64,000 bases of DNA from Microvirga rosea (GCF_020595095.1 NZ_JAJDOP010000005.1:62001-126000); one strand, 5' to 3'; shown: positions 26,073 through 35,195, counted from the stretch's first letter. Made by a program: numbers and translations. Notes: generated by a model from the sequence alone, not told the origin.

Positions 26073-26920
26073 CCTTCGACCGCCGCATCACCCCCGTGCG
26101 GGCCGACCTGGCCGACGAGAAGCTGCGCGGCCAAGTGGACGCGGAGCGATTTTCCGCCGGAACGGCGCGGCGCGTCCTGGCCTCCTGCACCGCCGTGCAT
26201 CGCAATCCCTCCCCTGACGCGCCGGTCGACACTCAGGCGATCTGGGGCGAAGGCGTCACGGTTTATGACGAGCATGAAGGGTGGGCCTGGGTCCAGCTGC
26301 ACGACGACGGTTACGTGGGTTATGTCCGCAGCGCCGACCTGGGACCGCAGGGAGCGGAGCCTACCCACCGGGTGAGCGCCGTCCGTACCTTCGTTTATCC
26401 TGGTCCCAACCTGAAGCAGCCTCACGAGACATGGCTCACCCTCAACGCCAAGGTCGCCGTGTCGGGTTTTGAAGGGGATTACGCCCGGCTGGCCACAGGC
26501 GGCTTCGTCTTCGGTGCCCATCTCCGCACCCTCGGTGAATGGGATGCCGACTACGTCGCTGTCGCGGAGCGGCTTCTTCACACGCCCTATCTGTGGGGCG
26601 GCAAGACGAGTCTCGGGCTCGATTGCTCCGGCCTTGCACAGACGGCGTTGACCGCTGCCGGCATCAAGGCGCCGCGGGACAGCGACATGCAGGAGCAGCT
26701 CGGAACCCCGGTCGCCATCCTGCCCGATCTGTCAGGCCTGCGACGCGGCGATCTGATATTCTGGAAAGGCCATGTTGGTCTGATGACGGATGAAACGCAT
26801 CTGCTTCATGCGACCGGGCACACCATGACCGTGACCGTGGAGCCCCTCTCCGTCGCGGAAGAACGGATCCGCCGCACGAGCTATGGACCGATCAGCGCCA
26901 TCAAGCGCCTGTCGCGATAG
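26069..26920 (+). CDS. NlpC/P60 family peptidase with SH3-like domains
   Basis: This 283-residue cell-wall-peptide hydrolase has two bacterial SH3-like domains (about 30-90 and 100-155) followed by a C-terminal NlpC/P60 domain. The catalytic residues are visible: Cys186 in LGLDCSGLA, His235 in KGHVGLM and His247 in LLHATGH. Such enzymes cut gamma-D-Glu-meso-DAP bonds. No signal peptide is present, so it probably works on imported muropeptides in the cytoplasm, which would fit the aminopeptidase two genes upstream. The stop is 64 bases from the convergent ghrA gene. Confidence 0.92.
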   Translation: MTFDRRITPVRADLADEKLRGQVDAERFSAGTARRVLASCTAVHRNPSPDAPVDTQAIWGEGVTVYDEHEGWAWVQLHDDGYVGYVRSADLGPQGAEPTHRVSAVRTFVYPGPNLKQPHETWLTLNAKVAVSGFEGDYARLATGGFVFGAHLRTLGEWDADYVAVAERLLHTPYLWGGKTSLGLDCSGLAQTALTAAGIKAPRDSDMQEQLGTPVAILPDLSGLRRGDLIFWKGHVGLMTDETHLLHATGHTMTVTVEPLSVAEERIRRTSYGPISAIKRLSR

Positions 26921-26984
26921 GAGCGCCGATCACCGCAGCGATGCCGAGGTCGGTGCCGCGGGCGTCCGACCGCTCGGCCTGTCT

Positions 26985-27926
26985 TCAATAGCCGCGAGAG
27001 CGCTCCACGATGTTCTGGAAAGGCTCACCGGCCTCATGCCGACGTATCTGCTGCGCAATGTAACGCGCCGTCTTGTCCGGATCGCTGACGGCTGAGTTGT
27101 GAGGCGTCACGGTGACGCGAGGATGTGTCCAGAGCGGGGAATCCGTCGGCAGCGGCTCGACCTGAAACACGTCGAGAGTTGCAGCTTTCAGAATGCCGCG
27201 ATCCAGAGCGGCGAGAATGTCGCTTTCCACCTGCAATCCGCCGCGGCCCACGTTGATCAGGATCGGTCCGCCGAGCTGCCCGTCCCGCGCGAGCTTCGCG
27301 AAGAGAGAAGCGTTCAGGATCCCTCTGGTCTCAGGCGTCAGAGGCATGAGGCTGACCAGGATATCCGTGCGGGCGAGAAACTTTTCGAGGCCCTCAGGCC
27401 CGGAAAAGATCTCGAAGCCCTGAACTGTTTTCGGCGTACGGCTCCAGCCGGCGACATCAAAGCCCATGAGTTGCAGCTTACGGGCCGCGTCCTGTCCCAG
27501 AACACCGAAACCCATGACGCCCACACGCACATCGCCGGCAATCGGAGGAGTGCGATCCGCATCCCATTGCTTGGCACGCTGGGCCGCATCGTAACGGCGC
27601 TGATCACGCAGATGCAGCAGGCAGTGCATCACGACGTACTCGCTCATGCGATGCGTGAGGTCATCCTGCGAAACCCGCACGATCGGCACGTCGGGAAGGT
27701 TGGGATATCCCATCAGGTGATCCACGCCGGCTCCCAGCGAGAAGATCGCTTCGAGCGCCGGCAGATCGGAGAGGCTCCCTGGCTTCGGCCCCCAGGTTGC
27801 CACGTAGCGCACGGCGCTCCGGTCGAACTCGTTTCCGAGCACGGCAACAGGATATTCCGGCAGATGAAGCTCGAACCGGTCGACCCATGGTTTTGGATCC
27901 CATGTCAGGGCAACGAGCAAGGTCAC
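26985..27926 (-). CDS. ghrA: Glyoxylate/hydroxypyruvate reductase A-like dehydrogenase
   Basis: This 313-residue D-isomer-specific 2-hydroxyacid dehydrogenase of the GhrA subgroup reduces glyoxylate or hydroxypyruvate with NAD(P)H. Seen are the Rossmann motif GVMGFGVLGQDAARKL (about 136), SLMPLTPETRGILNASLF, INVGRGGLQVESDIL, and the catalytic VTVTPHNSA (His about 277). The GTG start overlaps the deoA stop by 4 bases (GTGA), making it the last gene of the nucleoside operon. Its role there is unclear: it might reduce an aldehyde acid produced from pyrimidine breakdown, but that is inference. Confidence 0.9.
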   Translation of the reverse strand: MTLLVALTWDPKPWVDRFELHLPEYPVAVLGNEFDRSAVRYVATWGPKPGSLSDLPALEAIFSLGAGVDHLMGYPNLPDVPIVRVSQDDLTHRMSEYVVMHCLLHLRDQRRYDAAQRAKQWDADRTPPIAGDVRVGVMGFGVLGQDAARKLQLMGFDVAGWSRTPKTVQGFEIFSGPEGLEKFLARTDILVSLMPLTPETRGILNASLFAKLARDGQLGGPILINVGRGGLQVESDILAALDRGILKAATLDVFQVEPLPTDSPLWTHPRVTVTPHNSAVSDPDKTARYIAQQIRRHEAGEPFQNIVERSRGY

Positions 27927-29245
27927 GTCGGCACTCCAATGCGCTCGAGAATCAGGTGTCCGGGATGTGGTGCGCTATCCCCAATCGTATAGGCAGCATG
28001 CACAGCCCGCTCGGCCGCCTGGGCCGCTTCTTCCGTTTGCGCATGGACAATGGCGAGCGGATGATCGTGATCGACGGCATCTCCGATGCCCGCCAAGTTC
28101 GTCAGCCCTACTGCGTGATCAACGGGATCCTGCGGACGGGTGCGCCCGCCCCCGAGGGCAACCACCGCGATGCCGACATCGCGCGTCGCAACGCGCTGCA
28201 CGATCCCGGCCTTTTCCGCGTGGATCGCGCGAATGACAGGGGCTTTGGACAGATACTTGTCAGGACGCTCCAGCAGATCGGCCGGCCCGCCCAGCGCAAC
28301 CACCATCCGTGCGAAGATCTCCGCGGCCTTGCCGGAAGAGATGGCCTGCTCGACACGTGCACGCGCCTCCGCCAGATTGTCGACGATCTTTCCGAGAACG
28401 AGCATCTCGGCGCAGAGTGCGACATTGATGTCATGGAAGCGCGGTTCCCGGCGCCTGCCGGTCAGGTAGTCCGCGATGTACGCAATCTCGACGGCGTTCC
28501 CGGCCGCGGATGCAAGCGATTCATTCATGTCCGTGAGAAGCGCGCTTGTCGGCAAGCCCGCACCATTTGCAACGAGCACGAGGCTTTCCGCCAATGCCCG
28601 TGCATCGGCAGGATTGTCCATGAAGGCTCCTGAACCGCATTTCACGTCCATGACGAGCCCCTGAAGCCCCGCCGCGAGTTTCTTCGACAGGATGGAGGCC
28701 GTAATAAGATCGACGGATTCCACCGTCGCCGTCACGTCACGGATGGAATAGAGCCGCTTGTCGGCCGGCGCGAGATCCGCCGTCTGACCGATGATCGCGC
28801 AGCCGATCTCCCGGGTGACACGCCGGAAGGTCTCGATATCGGGTTGGGACACATAGCCCGGAATGGAATCGAGCTTGTCGAGCGTACCGCCCGTATGCCC
28901 GAGGCCACGGCCGGAAATCATCGGAACATAGCCGCCGCACGCGGCCACGGCAGGCGCGAGCGCAAGACTGATCGTGTCACCGACACCGCCCGTCGAATGC
29001 TTGTCGAGCACGGGCCCCGGCAGGTCCCATGCGAGAACTTCGCCGGACTGCATCATCGCGCGTGTGAGCGCCACGCGCTCCTTGACGGAAAGGCCGCGAA
29101 AGAAGATCGCCATGGCAAACGACGCCGCTTGGCCTTCCGTTACCCTTCCAGAGGTCATTCCTTCGATGAAATCGTGGATATGCTCGGAATCGAGAGCGCC
29201 GCCGTCACGTTTACGACGAATGATTTCCTGAGGCAGAAGAGACAT
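27923..29245 (-). CDS. deoA: Thymidine phosphorylase
   Basis: DeoA phosphorolyses thymidine (and often uridine/deoxyuridine) to base and pentose 1-phosphate. From MSLLPQEIIRRKRDG the protein has 440 residues, the E. coli length; the upstream in-frame ATG (29296) lies inside deoC and is unlikely. A GGAG precedes the ATG by about 10 bases. The phosphate-binding signature DKHSTGGVGDTISLALAP (about 83-100) and SGRGLGHTGGTLDKL are intact. It starts one base after the deoC stop. It would release thymine or uracil within the same operon that imports nucleosides. Confidence 0.97.
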   Translation of the reverse strand: MSLLPQEIIRRKRDGGALDSEHIHDFIEGMTSGRVTEGQAASFAMAIFFRGLSVKERVALTRAMMQSGEVLAWDLPGPVLDKHSTGGVGDTISLALAPAVAACGGYVPMISGRGLGHTGGTLDKLDSIPGYVSQPDIETFRRVTREIGCAIIGQTADLAPADKRLYSIRDVTATVESVDLITASILSKKLAAGLQGLVMDVKCGSGAFMDNPADARALAESLVLVANGAGLPTSALLTDMNESLASAAGNAVEIAYIADYLTGRRREPRFHDINVALCAEMLVLGKIVDNLAEARARVEQAISSGKAAEIFARMVVALGGPADLLERPDKYLSKAPVIRAIHAEKAGIVQRVATRDVGIAVVALGGGRTRPQDPVDHAVGLTNLAGIGDAVDHDHPLAIVHAQTEEAAQAAERAVHAAYTIGDSAPHPGHLILERIGVPT

Positions 29246-29246
29246 A

Positions 29247-30008
29247 TCAATAGGCTCCGACGGCGGCGCTGCCGGCGCGTCCTTCGATGGCTGCAATCAG
29301 AGCGTCGAAAACACTGCTCGCACCGATACGAAACGTCTTCGGCGTGGCCCAGTCCGGCCCCATGATCCGATCCGCAAGGTCGAGATAGATCTTGGCGTCG
29401 GCGACACTGCGAATACCGCCCGACGGCTTCAGGCCGACGGAACGTCCGGATGCCTTGATGGCGCCGAGCATGATCTCGGCCGCCTCCGGTGTCGCGGACA
29501 GGGGCGTTTTTCCCGTCGACGTCTTGATGAAATCGGCACCGGCATCGATGGCCAGACGGCTTGCCGCCTCGATCAAAGCCGGATCGGACAGCACACCCGT
29601 TTCGAGAATGACCTTGAGCAATCGCCCCTGATCGACCACGTCGCGCACAGCCTCGACCATTTCGGTGGCAACGGCGATATCGCCGCGGCGCAAAGCCTCA
29701 TAGGGAAGAACCAAGTCGATTTCGTTGGCGCCGTCGCTCAAAGCCTCGCGCACATCGTCCGTCACGCGTTCTACGTCTTCGCCCCCGCTGGGAAAATTCA
29801 CCACCGTTGCGATCCGGACCGGAGATCCCCTCAGCGCCTCACGTGCGCGCACGACGAATTGCGGCCAGACGCAAACGGCGGCAACCGGCCCGCGGGGGTC
29901 GGTCGCCCTGGCGCAGAGGGTATCGATGGCCTGATCCGTGCAATTGTCGGTCAGGTCCGTCAGATCGAGACTGCGCAGGGCGCGTTGAGCAAGAGTGACA
30001 TCAGACAT
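29247..30008 (-). CDS. deoC: Deoxyribose-phosphate aldolase
   Basis: DeoC splits 2-deoxyribose 5-phosphate into acetaldehyde and glyceraldehyde 3-phosphate by a class I (Schiff base) mechanism. The 253-residue TIM barrel shows NEIDLVLPYEAL (about 97), LKVILETGVL, and the Schiff-base lysine in DFIKTSTGKTP (about 163-173), followed by GLKPSGGIRSVADA. The start is the ATG at 30008 (MSDVTLAQRAL), overlapping the punA stop by 8 bases; an upstream frame of 38 codons inside punA was discarded. Confidence 0.96.
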   Translation of the reverse strand: MSDVTLAQRALRSLDLTDLTDNCTDQAIDTLCARATDPRGPVAAVCVWPQFVVRAREALRGSPVRIATVVNFPSGGEDVERVTDDVREALSDGANEIDLVLPYEALRRGDIAVATEMVEAVRDVVDQGRLLKVILETGVLSDPALIEAASRLAIDAGADFIKTSTGKTPLSATPEAAEIMLGAIKASGRSVGLKPSGGIRSVADAKIYLDLADRIMGPDWATPKTFRIGASSVFDALIAAIEGRAGSAAVGAY

Positions 30009-30819
30009 CGGTAAGCTCCGCAACAAAGCCGCGAATGAGACGCTTGAATTTCTCGGAAGCCTCGGCCGCCGTATCCTTCGTTTCCTGGTGCGAAGGCGAA
30101 GCCCCTTCAATGCCCGCCGCAAGGTTGGTCACGACGGAGACGGCTGCAACCTTGAGACCGTAATAGCGCGCGAGGATGACTTCCGGCACCGTCGACATTC
30201 CGACGAGGTCTCCACCCAGGATCTGCACCATGCGAATCTCGGCGGGAGTCTCGAAGCTCGGCCCCGAGAGCCATGCGTAGACGCCTTCAGGCAGCTCGAT
30301 GCCGGCCTTGCCGGCTGCTTTCTGAAGTGTTTGACGCAATGGTGCGTCATAAGCGCCGGTCAGCGAGACGAAGCGCTGCTCCGTATGATCGCGCAGGAGC
30401 GGGTTGGAGCCCGACAGGTTGAGATGATCACCAATGGCCACAAGATTTCCTGGACGGATATGAGCACGAACGGATCCGGCAGCATTCGTCAGCACCAAAA
30501 CTGGAACACCGAGTTCCTTCACCAGTGCGATCGGAGCCCGCATGGCTCCGGCATCCCCTGTCTCATAATAGTGCGCCCGACCCTGGAAAAGCAAAACGCG
30601 CTTCCCTTCGAGCGTTCCCGCAACAAGACGCCCCGCGTGACCGGAAACGCCGCTTCTCGGGAAAAGCGGAATATCCGCATAGGGCAGGCTCACCACATCC
30701 GTCAGTTCATCGACGAGCGAACCCAACCCTGTACCGAGCACGATGGCTGCATCGAACGGTCCTTCGACTCCTCCTGCTCGCACGCATGCAACGGCTTCTT
30801 GAATATCCAGGTGTGTCAT
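30001..30819 (-). CDS. punA: Purine nucleoside phosphorylase
   Basis: This 272-residue type-1 (trimeric) purine nucleoside phosphorylase cleaves inosine/guanosine-type nucleosides with phosphate. Visible are VLGTGLGSLVDEL, SGHAGRLVAGTL, RAHYYETGD, LTNAAGSVR and the base-site segment GPSFETPAEIRM (about 183-194), then GMSTVPEVILARYYG. The start is ATG at 30819 (or the adjacent ATG at 30822); the longer frame overlaps cdd. It lies between cdd (4-base gap) and deoC (overlap) in the nucleoside operon. Confidence 0.95.
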   Translation of the reverse strand: MTHLDIQEAVACVRAGGVEGPFDAAIVLGTGLGSLVDELTDVVSLPYADIPLFPRSGVSGHAGRLVAGTLEGKRVLLFQGRAHYYETGDAGAMRAPIALVKELGVPVLVLTNAAGSVRAHIRPGNLVAIGDHLNLSGSNPLLRDHTEQRFVSLTGAYDAPLRQTLQKAAGKAGIELPEGVYAWLSGPSFETPAEIRMVQILGGDLVGMSTVPEVILARYYGLKVAAVSVVTNLAAGIEGASPSHQETKDTAAEASEKFKRLIRGFVAELTDV

Positions 30820-30823
30820 CATT

Positions 30824-31228
30824 CTATCGCGCAGTGAGATTCTCGGGGCCGAAGGAAAAGGGCAAAAGCACATCGAGCGTGAAGCTTTTGCGAATTCCTT
30901 CGGGACCCGCAACATGGATTGGGGTCTCGGGGGAAGCAAATTCGCGAATGCGCTGGCGACATCCTCCGCAGGGCGTCACGAGACTTTCTCCCTCTCCCAT
31001 GACCACAATGGCGGCGATGCGGCTTTCACCGGCCGCCACCATGGCCGCAATGGCTCCAGCCTCCGCACAGGTGCCGATCGGATAGGCCGCATTCTCTACG
31101 TTGCAGCCTGCGAAGATCTGCCCGGAGGGCGTCATGATCGCCGCCCCTACCTTGAAGCGGGAATATGGCGCATATGCCTTCTGCTGGATGGCTCTTGCGG
31201 CGGAGAAGAGTTCATCGAGGGAGGCCAT
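30824..31228 (-). CDS. cdd: Cytidine deaminase
   Basis: Cdd converts cytidine and deoxycytidine to uridine and deoxyuridine. The 134-residue protein is the short homotetrameric type. The active site is complete: GCNVENAAYP, TCAEAGAI (zinc Cys and the proton-shuttling Glu, about 53-55) and PCGGCRQ (two more zinc ligands, about 87-90). It lies between the permease gene (1-base gap) and punA, and would channel imported cytidine to uridine for phosphorolysis. Confidence 0.97.
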   Translation of the reverse strand: MASLDELFSAARAIQQKAYAPYSRFKVGAAIMTPSGQIFAGCNVENAAYPIGTCAEAGAIAAMVAAGESRIAAIVVMGEGESLVTPCGGCRQRIREFASPETPIHVAGPEGIRKSFTLDVLLPFSFGPENLTAR

Positions 31229-31229
31229 T

Positions 31230-32135
31230 TCACCGCTCCTTCACATAAGGCACGCCCGAGGCCCGAGGCGGGATGGCCGTTCCGATCACCCCGGCGAGCA
31301 GGATCACCGTCATGAGATAGGGTAGTGCCTGGATGGCTTGCACGGGCACCTCACCAAGTCCCGGAAGCGCAATACCTTGCAGGCGAATGGAAATCGCCTC
31401 CAGAAGCCCGAACAGGAAGCATGCTCCAAGGGCCGGCCACGCGCGCCATTTGGCGAAGATCAGAGCCGCGAGCGCAATGAAGCCTTTACCGGCTGTCATG
31501 TTGGGCAGGAACCCTGCGGATTGCCCGACGGACAAATAGGCACCCGCAATCCCGCACAAGGCACCTGCGATCACGACGGCCGTGTAACGCAGCCCTGCAA
31601 CCGAAATACCAGCCGTATCCACCGCGGCGGGATTTTCGCCCACGGCCCGCAACCGAAGTCCGAAACGGGTTCGGCCGAGAACGAACCACGTCACCGGCAC
31701 GGCGAGCAGTGCCAGATAGACCAGGACCGAATGGCCGAAGAGCACATCCGCAAACCGCTGATCGCCTTCGAGGGGTGGTGTGCGCCCGCCCTGCCCGTAC
31801 CATGCATTTCCGACGATAGCCGTCAGGCCGGCCGCCAGCATGTTGATGGCGACTCCCGAGACGATCTGGTTTCCCCGCTGGCTGATGGCCGCAAAACCAT
31901 GGATGAGGGCGAAGATCACGGATGCCGCGATGCCGGCCAGAAGACCGATCCAGGCGGAGTTGAACGCATAGGCGGCCGCTGCCGCCGCGAAGGCGGCCAC
32001 GAGCATTTTGCCTTCGAGGCCGATATCGACCACGCCCGACTTCTCGGACCACAGCCCGGCGAGGCACGCCGCGAGAAGCGGGATCGAGAGGCGCAGGCTG
32101 GAATCGAAAAGTGTGACGAGATCACCGGGATTCAT
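31230..32135 (-). CDS. Nucleoside ABC transporter permease (BmpC/NupC-like)
   Basis: This 301-residue permease of the BPD_transp_2 superfamily is the shorter of the two pore subunits in BMP-type nucleoside importers. The sequence has about 8-9 hydrophobic helices and the landmark SEKSGVVDIGLEGKMLVAAF (about 30-49), GNQIVSGVAINMLAAGLT and RAVGENPAAVDTAGISV. The start is the ATG at 32135; the longer frame upstream runs inside the neighbouring permease. It begins two bases after that gene and ends one base before cdd. Confidence 0.93.
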   Translation of the reverse strand: MNPGDLVTLFDSSLRLSIPLLAACLAGLWSEKSGVVDIGLEGKMLVAAFAAAAAAYAFNSAWIGLLAGIAASVIFALIHGFAAISQRGNQIVSGVAINMLAAGLTAIVGNAWYGQGGRTPPLEGDQRFADVLFGHSVLVYLALLAVPVTWFVLGRTRFGLRLRAVGENPAAVDTAGISVAGLRYTAVVIAGALCGIAGAYLSVGQSAGFLPNMTAGKGFIALAALIFAKWRAWPALGACFLFGLLEAISIRLQGIALPGLGEVPVQAIQALPYLMTVILLAGVIGTAIPPRASGVPYVKER

Positions 32136-32137
32136 GG

Positions 32138-33241
32138 TCAAGCCTTTGCGAGCGTTGGACGCAGCATCACCCGGGCGACAAGGCGCCGGAACAGGCCATC
32201 CAGCGCACCGGCGAACAGAATGATGATGCCTCCGATGACGACCACCATGTCGCGGGTGATGGCCGGCTGCTCGAAGGCGAGCTCGGCGCCGCCCTGGTAG
32301 AGAATTCCGAACAGCAGCGATGCGAGAATAATGCCCACCGGGTGCGCGCGCCCCATCAGCGCGACCGCGATGCCGACGAAGCCGTAGCCGGAGGTGAACT
32401 CGAGCAACAGACGATGCTGGTAGCCCATCAGCTCGTTGACCGCGAGGCCGCCCGCCAGCGCACCTGACAGAACCATGGCGATCACGATAATGCGCGCGGG
32501 AGAAATGCCCGCATAGACGGCGGCCGTCGGATTGGAACCGACCACGCGGATCGCATAGCCGAGCCTGGAGCGGTAGATGAGAAGCCACACGCCATAGGCT
32601 GCCGCAAGCGCCAGAAGCAGTGTGAGGTTGAGTTGGGATGATGGTATCTCGATCCCGAAAGCCGCAAAGGCTTCATGCATGAACGGGATATGGGATTGCG
32701 GCGGGAATGCCGGCGTTTCCGGATTCATGTTCTGCGGCGCACGCAGGACATTCACTAGGAGATAGACGATCAGCACGCTCGCGAGCCAGTTGAACATGAT
32801 CGTCGTGATCACGATATGGCTGCCGCGCTTGGCCTGCAGGTAGCCCGGAACCGCGGCCCACGCCGCGCCGAAGGCTGCCGCGCCGAGGATGCCGAGCGGG
32901 ATCAGAAGAAAGCCTGGCAGGAACGTGAGGTTGTTGAGCACGAGAGCGATGCCCAAGCCCGCCAGCGTCGCCTGCCCTTCTCCGCCGATATTGAACAGCC
33001 CGGCATGATAGGCGACCGCCACGGCAAGACCGACAAAGATGAAGTCGGTCATGTAAAACAGCGTAAAGCCAAGTCCCTCGCCGGTCCCGAGGCTCCCCTG
33101 CAACAACAGGCGTGTGGCCGTCAGGGGATTCTCGCCGATGCCCAGGACCACAAGCCCGGCAACGAGAAAGGCGGCCACCACCGATACGGCGGGCACCAGG
33201 ATGGTATCAGCCCACTTGGGCAAGTCGATCGGCGCGCTCAC
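32138..33241 (-). CDS. Nucleoside ABC transporter permease (BmpB/NupB-like)
   Basis: This 367-residue pore subunit of the BPD_transp_2 superfamily has about ten hydrophobic segments and the family patterns YHAGLFNIGGEGQATLAG (about 79-96), HIVITTIMFNWLA and RVVGSNPTAAVYAGIS. The GTG start at 33241 overlaps the VOC gene stop by 4 bases (GTGA). Together with the next permease and the fused ATPase it forms the membrane part of the nucleoside importer. Confidence 0.93.
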   Translation of the reverse strand: MSAPIDLPKWADTILVPAVSVVAAFLVAGLVVLGIGENPLTATRLLLQGSLGTGEGLGFTLFYMTDFIFVGLAVAVAYHAGLFNIGGEGQATLAGLGIALVLNNLTFLPGFLLIPLGILGAAAFGAAWAAVPGYLQAKRGSHIVITTIMFNWLASVLIVYLLVNVLRAPQNMNPETPAFPPQSHIPFMHEAFAAFGIEIPSSQLNLTLLLALAAAYGVWLLIYRSRLGYAIRVVGSNPTAAVYAGISPARIIVIAMVLSGALAGGLAVNELMGYQHRLLLEFTSGYGFVGIAVALMGRAHPVGIILASLLFGILYQGGAELAFEQPAITRDMVVVIGGIIILFAGALDGLFRRLVARVMLRPTLAKA

Positions 33242-33672
33242 GTCAGGCTATCCGGCAGGAAAAGATGACCCTGCTCATCGAGAGGGAAAAATGGATTCCA
33301 GGCAACTTCCCAAAGATGGCCGTCTGGATCGGCAAAGTATCCGGAATAGCCGCCCCAGAACACATCCTGCAGCGGCTTGACCGGCTTTGCTCCTGCGGCG
33401 ATCGCGCAGTCATACACCGCATCCGCCTCAGCTTTCGAGCGAGCGTTGTAGGCAAGTGTGATGGCTGCAAAACCTGTCGGCTGATCGTTCACCCCCGCGT
33501 CCTTTGCAAGATCGGCACGACCGAAGAGAGCAAGCGCAAGGCCGTTGGCCTGGAAGAACGTTACCTGAGGCTGGCTGGCCGAGGACGCCTTCCAGCCCCA
33601 GGCCTCGTAAAAGGCCCGCGACTTCGCGACATCCGACACGCCAAGAGTGACAAGGGACAAACGGGGTTGCAT
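33238..33672 (-). CDS. VOC family (glyoxalase/bleomycin-resistance fold) protein
   Basis: This 144-residue single-domain vicinal-oxygen-chelate protein has the paired beta-alpha-beta-beta-beta modules visible as LSLVTLGVSDVAKSRAFYEAWGW and SGYFADPDGHLWEVAWNPFF. The DPDGHLWEV segment carries the usual metal-ligand Glu of the second module; a clear His ligand in the first module is not seen (LVTLGV replaces the common HV). Its start overlaps the ABC ATPase stop by one base and its stop overlaps the permease start, so it is embedded in the nucleoside operon. The substrate is unknown. Confidence 0.88.
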   Translation of the reverse strand: MQPRLSLVTLGVSDVAKSRAFYEAWGWKASSASQPQVTFFQANGLALALFGRADLAKDAGVNDQPTGFAAITLAYNARSKAEADAVYDCAIAAGAKPVKPLQDVFWGGYSGYFADPDGHLWEVAWNPFFPLDEQGHLFLPDSLT

Positions 33673-35195
33673 CACGCGGCCTCGTCCGTCACGCCGGCCA
33701 TGAGAAGGCCGAGATCCCGCTCGTTGGTTTCCGATGCCCTGCGCTCGCCCGTGATATGGCCGCCGCACATGGTCAGAATTCGGTCCGACAAATTCATGAT
33801 TTCATCAAGCTCCACCGAAACCAGGAGAATGCCGACACCTTCGTCGCGCAGGGCGATCAACCGCCGATGGATGAACTCGATCGCCCCGATGTCGACACCC
33901 CGCGTCGGTTGGCCGACGAGGAGAACCTTGGGCTTGCGCTCGATCTCGCGCGCCAGCACGATCTTCTGCTGATTGCCTCCCGAGAATTTCGATGTCTTCA
34001 GCCGCGGCGCCGGAGGGCGCACATCGTATTGCTTCATCTTATCCGTCAGGTCCGCGATCATGCGGTCGTGATCGAGGATAGGGCCTCGTCCAAGGGCGAC
34101 CTCATCGCTGAAGCCGAGAATAGCGCTTTCGAACGCCGGGAAAGCCGGCACCAGGCCCATGCGCAAGCGATCCTCCGGCACATGAAGGAGCCCCAATTGG
34201 CGCATGCGATGCGGATTGTGCTCGCTGAAGGCGATCTCCTGCCCATCGAGCCGCATGCTTCCGAGCACCGGCCGCCGCATCCCCGCAAGAGCCTCCAGGA
34301 GTTCGCTCTGCCCATTGCCCGAAACGCCCGCGATCCCCACGATCTCGCCCGCATGAATCGTGAATGACGCGTTGGCGACGCGAAGAACTCCGCGCGCGTC
34401 CACCACCGACAGGTCATGGACCTGGAGAAGGGGAGCGCCCGGCTTACGCTCCGCTTTTTCGACGCGCAGCAGGACGCGCCGCCCGACCATGAGCTCCGCC
34501 AGCTCGGGCGGCGACGTGGTTTCGGTCGCGAGTGTCGCCACCATCTCGCCGCGGCGCATCACCGAGACACGATCGGTCGCTGCCATGATCTCGCGCAGCT
34601 TGTGCGTGATGAGGATGACGGTTTTGCCTTGTGCCTTCAGAGCCCTCAGAAGCTCGAAGAGAGCATCCGCCTCCGCGGGGGTGAGCACGGCCGTCGGTTC
34701 ATCGAGAATGAGAATATCGGCGCCGCGATAAAGCGCCTTCAGAATTTCGACGCGCTGCTGCAGGCCAACCGACAGATCGCCGACAACGGCATCCAAGTCG
34801 ATCTGCAATCCGTAGTCGCGCGACAGCCGCGCAAGCTCGGCCCTGACCTTCGCCTCGCCCTTGCGGAGCAAGGCTCCGCCCTCGGCACCCAGCATGACGT
34901 TCTCGACCACGGAGAGCGTCTCCACCAGCATGAAATGCTGGTGGACCATTCCGATGCCGACACGGATGGCGTCGGCCGGCGAGCGGATGGATACGGGATG
35001 TCCGCCGACGCGGACTTCGCCGGAATCGGCTTCATAGAAGCCGTACAGGATCGACATGAGCGTCGATTTGCCCGCGCCGTTCTCTCCGACGATCCCATGG
35101 ATCGTCCCACGCTCGATGTCGAGATTGACGTCCTTGTTGGCGTGAACCGCGCCGAAGCGTTTGTCGATCGCAATAAGCTGAATGGCTGAATTCAT
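33672..35195 (-). CDS. Nucleoside ABC transporter ATP-binding protein with two ABC domains
   Basis: This 507-residue fused ATPase is of the BmpA/NupA (sugar-type, two-domain) class. The first domain has GENGAGKST (Walker A, about 36-44), LSVGLQQRVEILKAL (signature LSVGxxQ) and DEPTAVLTP. The second domain has the degenerate Walker A GVSGNGQSELLEAL, FSGGNQQKIVLAREI and GQPTRGVD, the asymmetric pattern usual for this family, in which the second site is weak. The start is the ATG at 35195. A large hairpin separates it from the upstream binding-protein gene. Confidence 0.95.
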   Translation of the reverse strand: MNSAIQLIAIDKRFGAVHANKDVNLDIERGTIHGIVGENGAGKSTLMSILYGFYEADSGEVRVGGHPVSIRSPADAIRVGIGMVHQHFMLVETLSVVENVMLGAEGGALLRKGEAKVRAELARLSRDYGLQIDLDAVVGDLSVGLQQRVEILKALYRGADILILDEPTAVLTPAEADALFELLRALKAQGKTVILITHKLREIMAATDRVSVMRRGEMVATLATETTSPPELAELMVGRRVLLRVEKAERKPGAPLLQVHDLSVVDARGVLRVANASFTIHAGEIVGIAGVSGNGQSELLEALAGMRRPVLGSMRLDGQEIAFSEHNPHRMRQLGLLHVPEDRLRMGLVPAFPAFESAILGFSDEVALGRGPILDHDRMIADLTDKMKQYDVRPPAPRLKTSKFSGGNQQKIVLAREIERKPKVLLVGQPTRGVDIGAIEFIHRRLIALRDEGVGILLVSVELDEIMNLSDRILTMCGGHITGERRASETNERDLGLLMAGVTDEAA

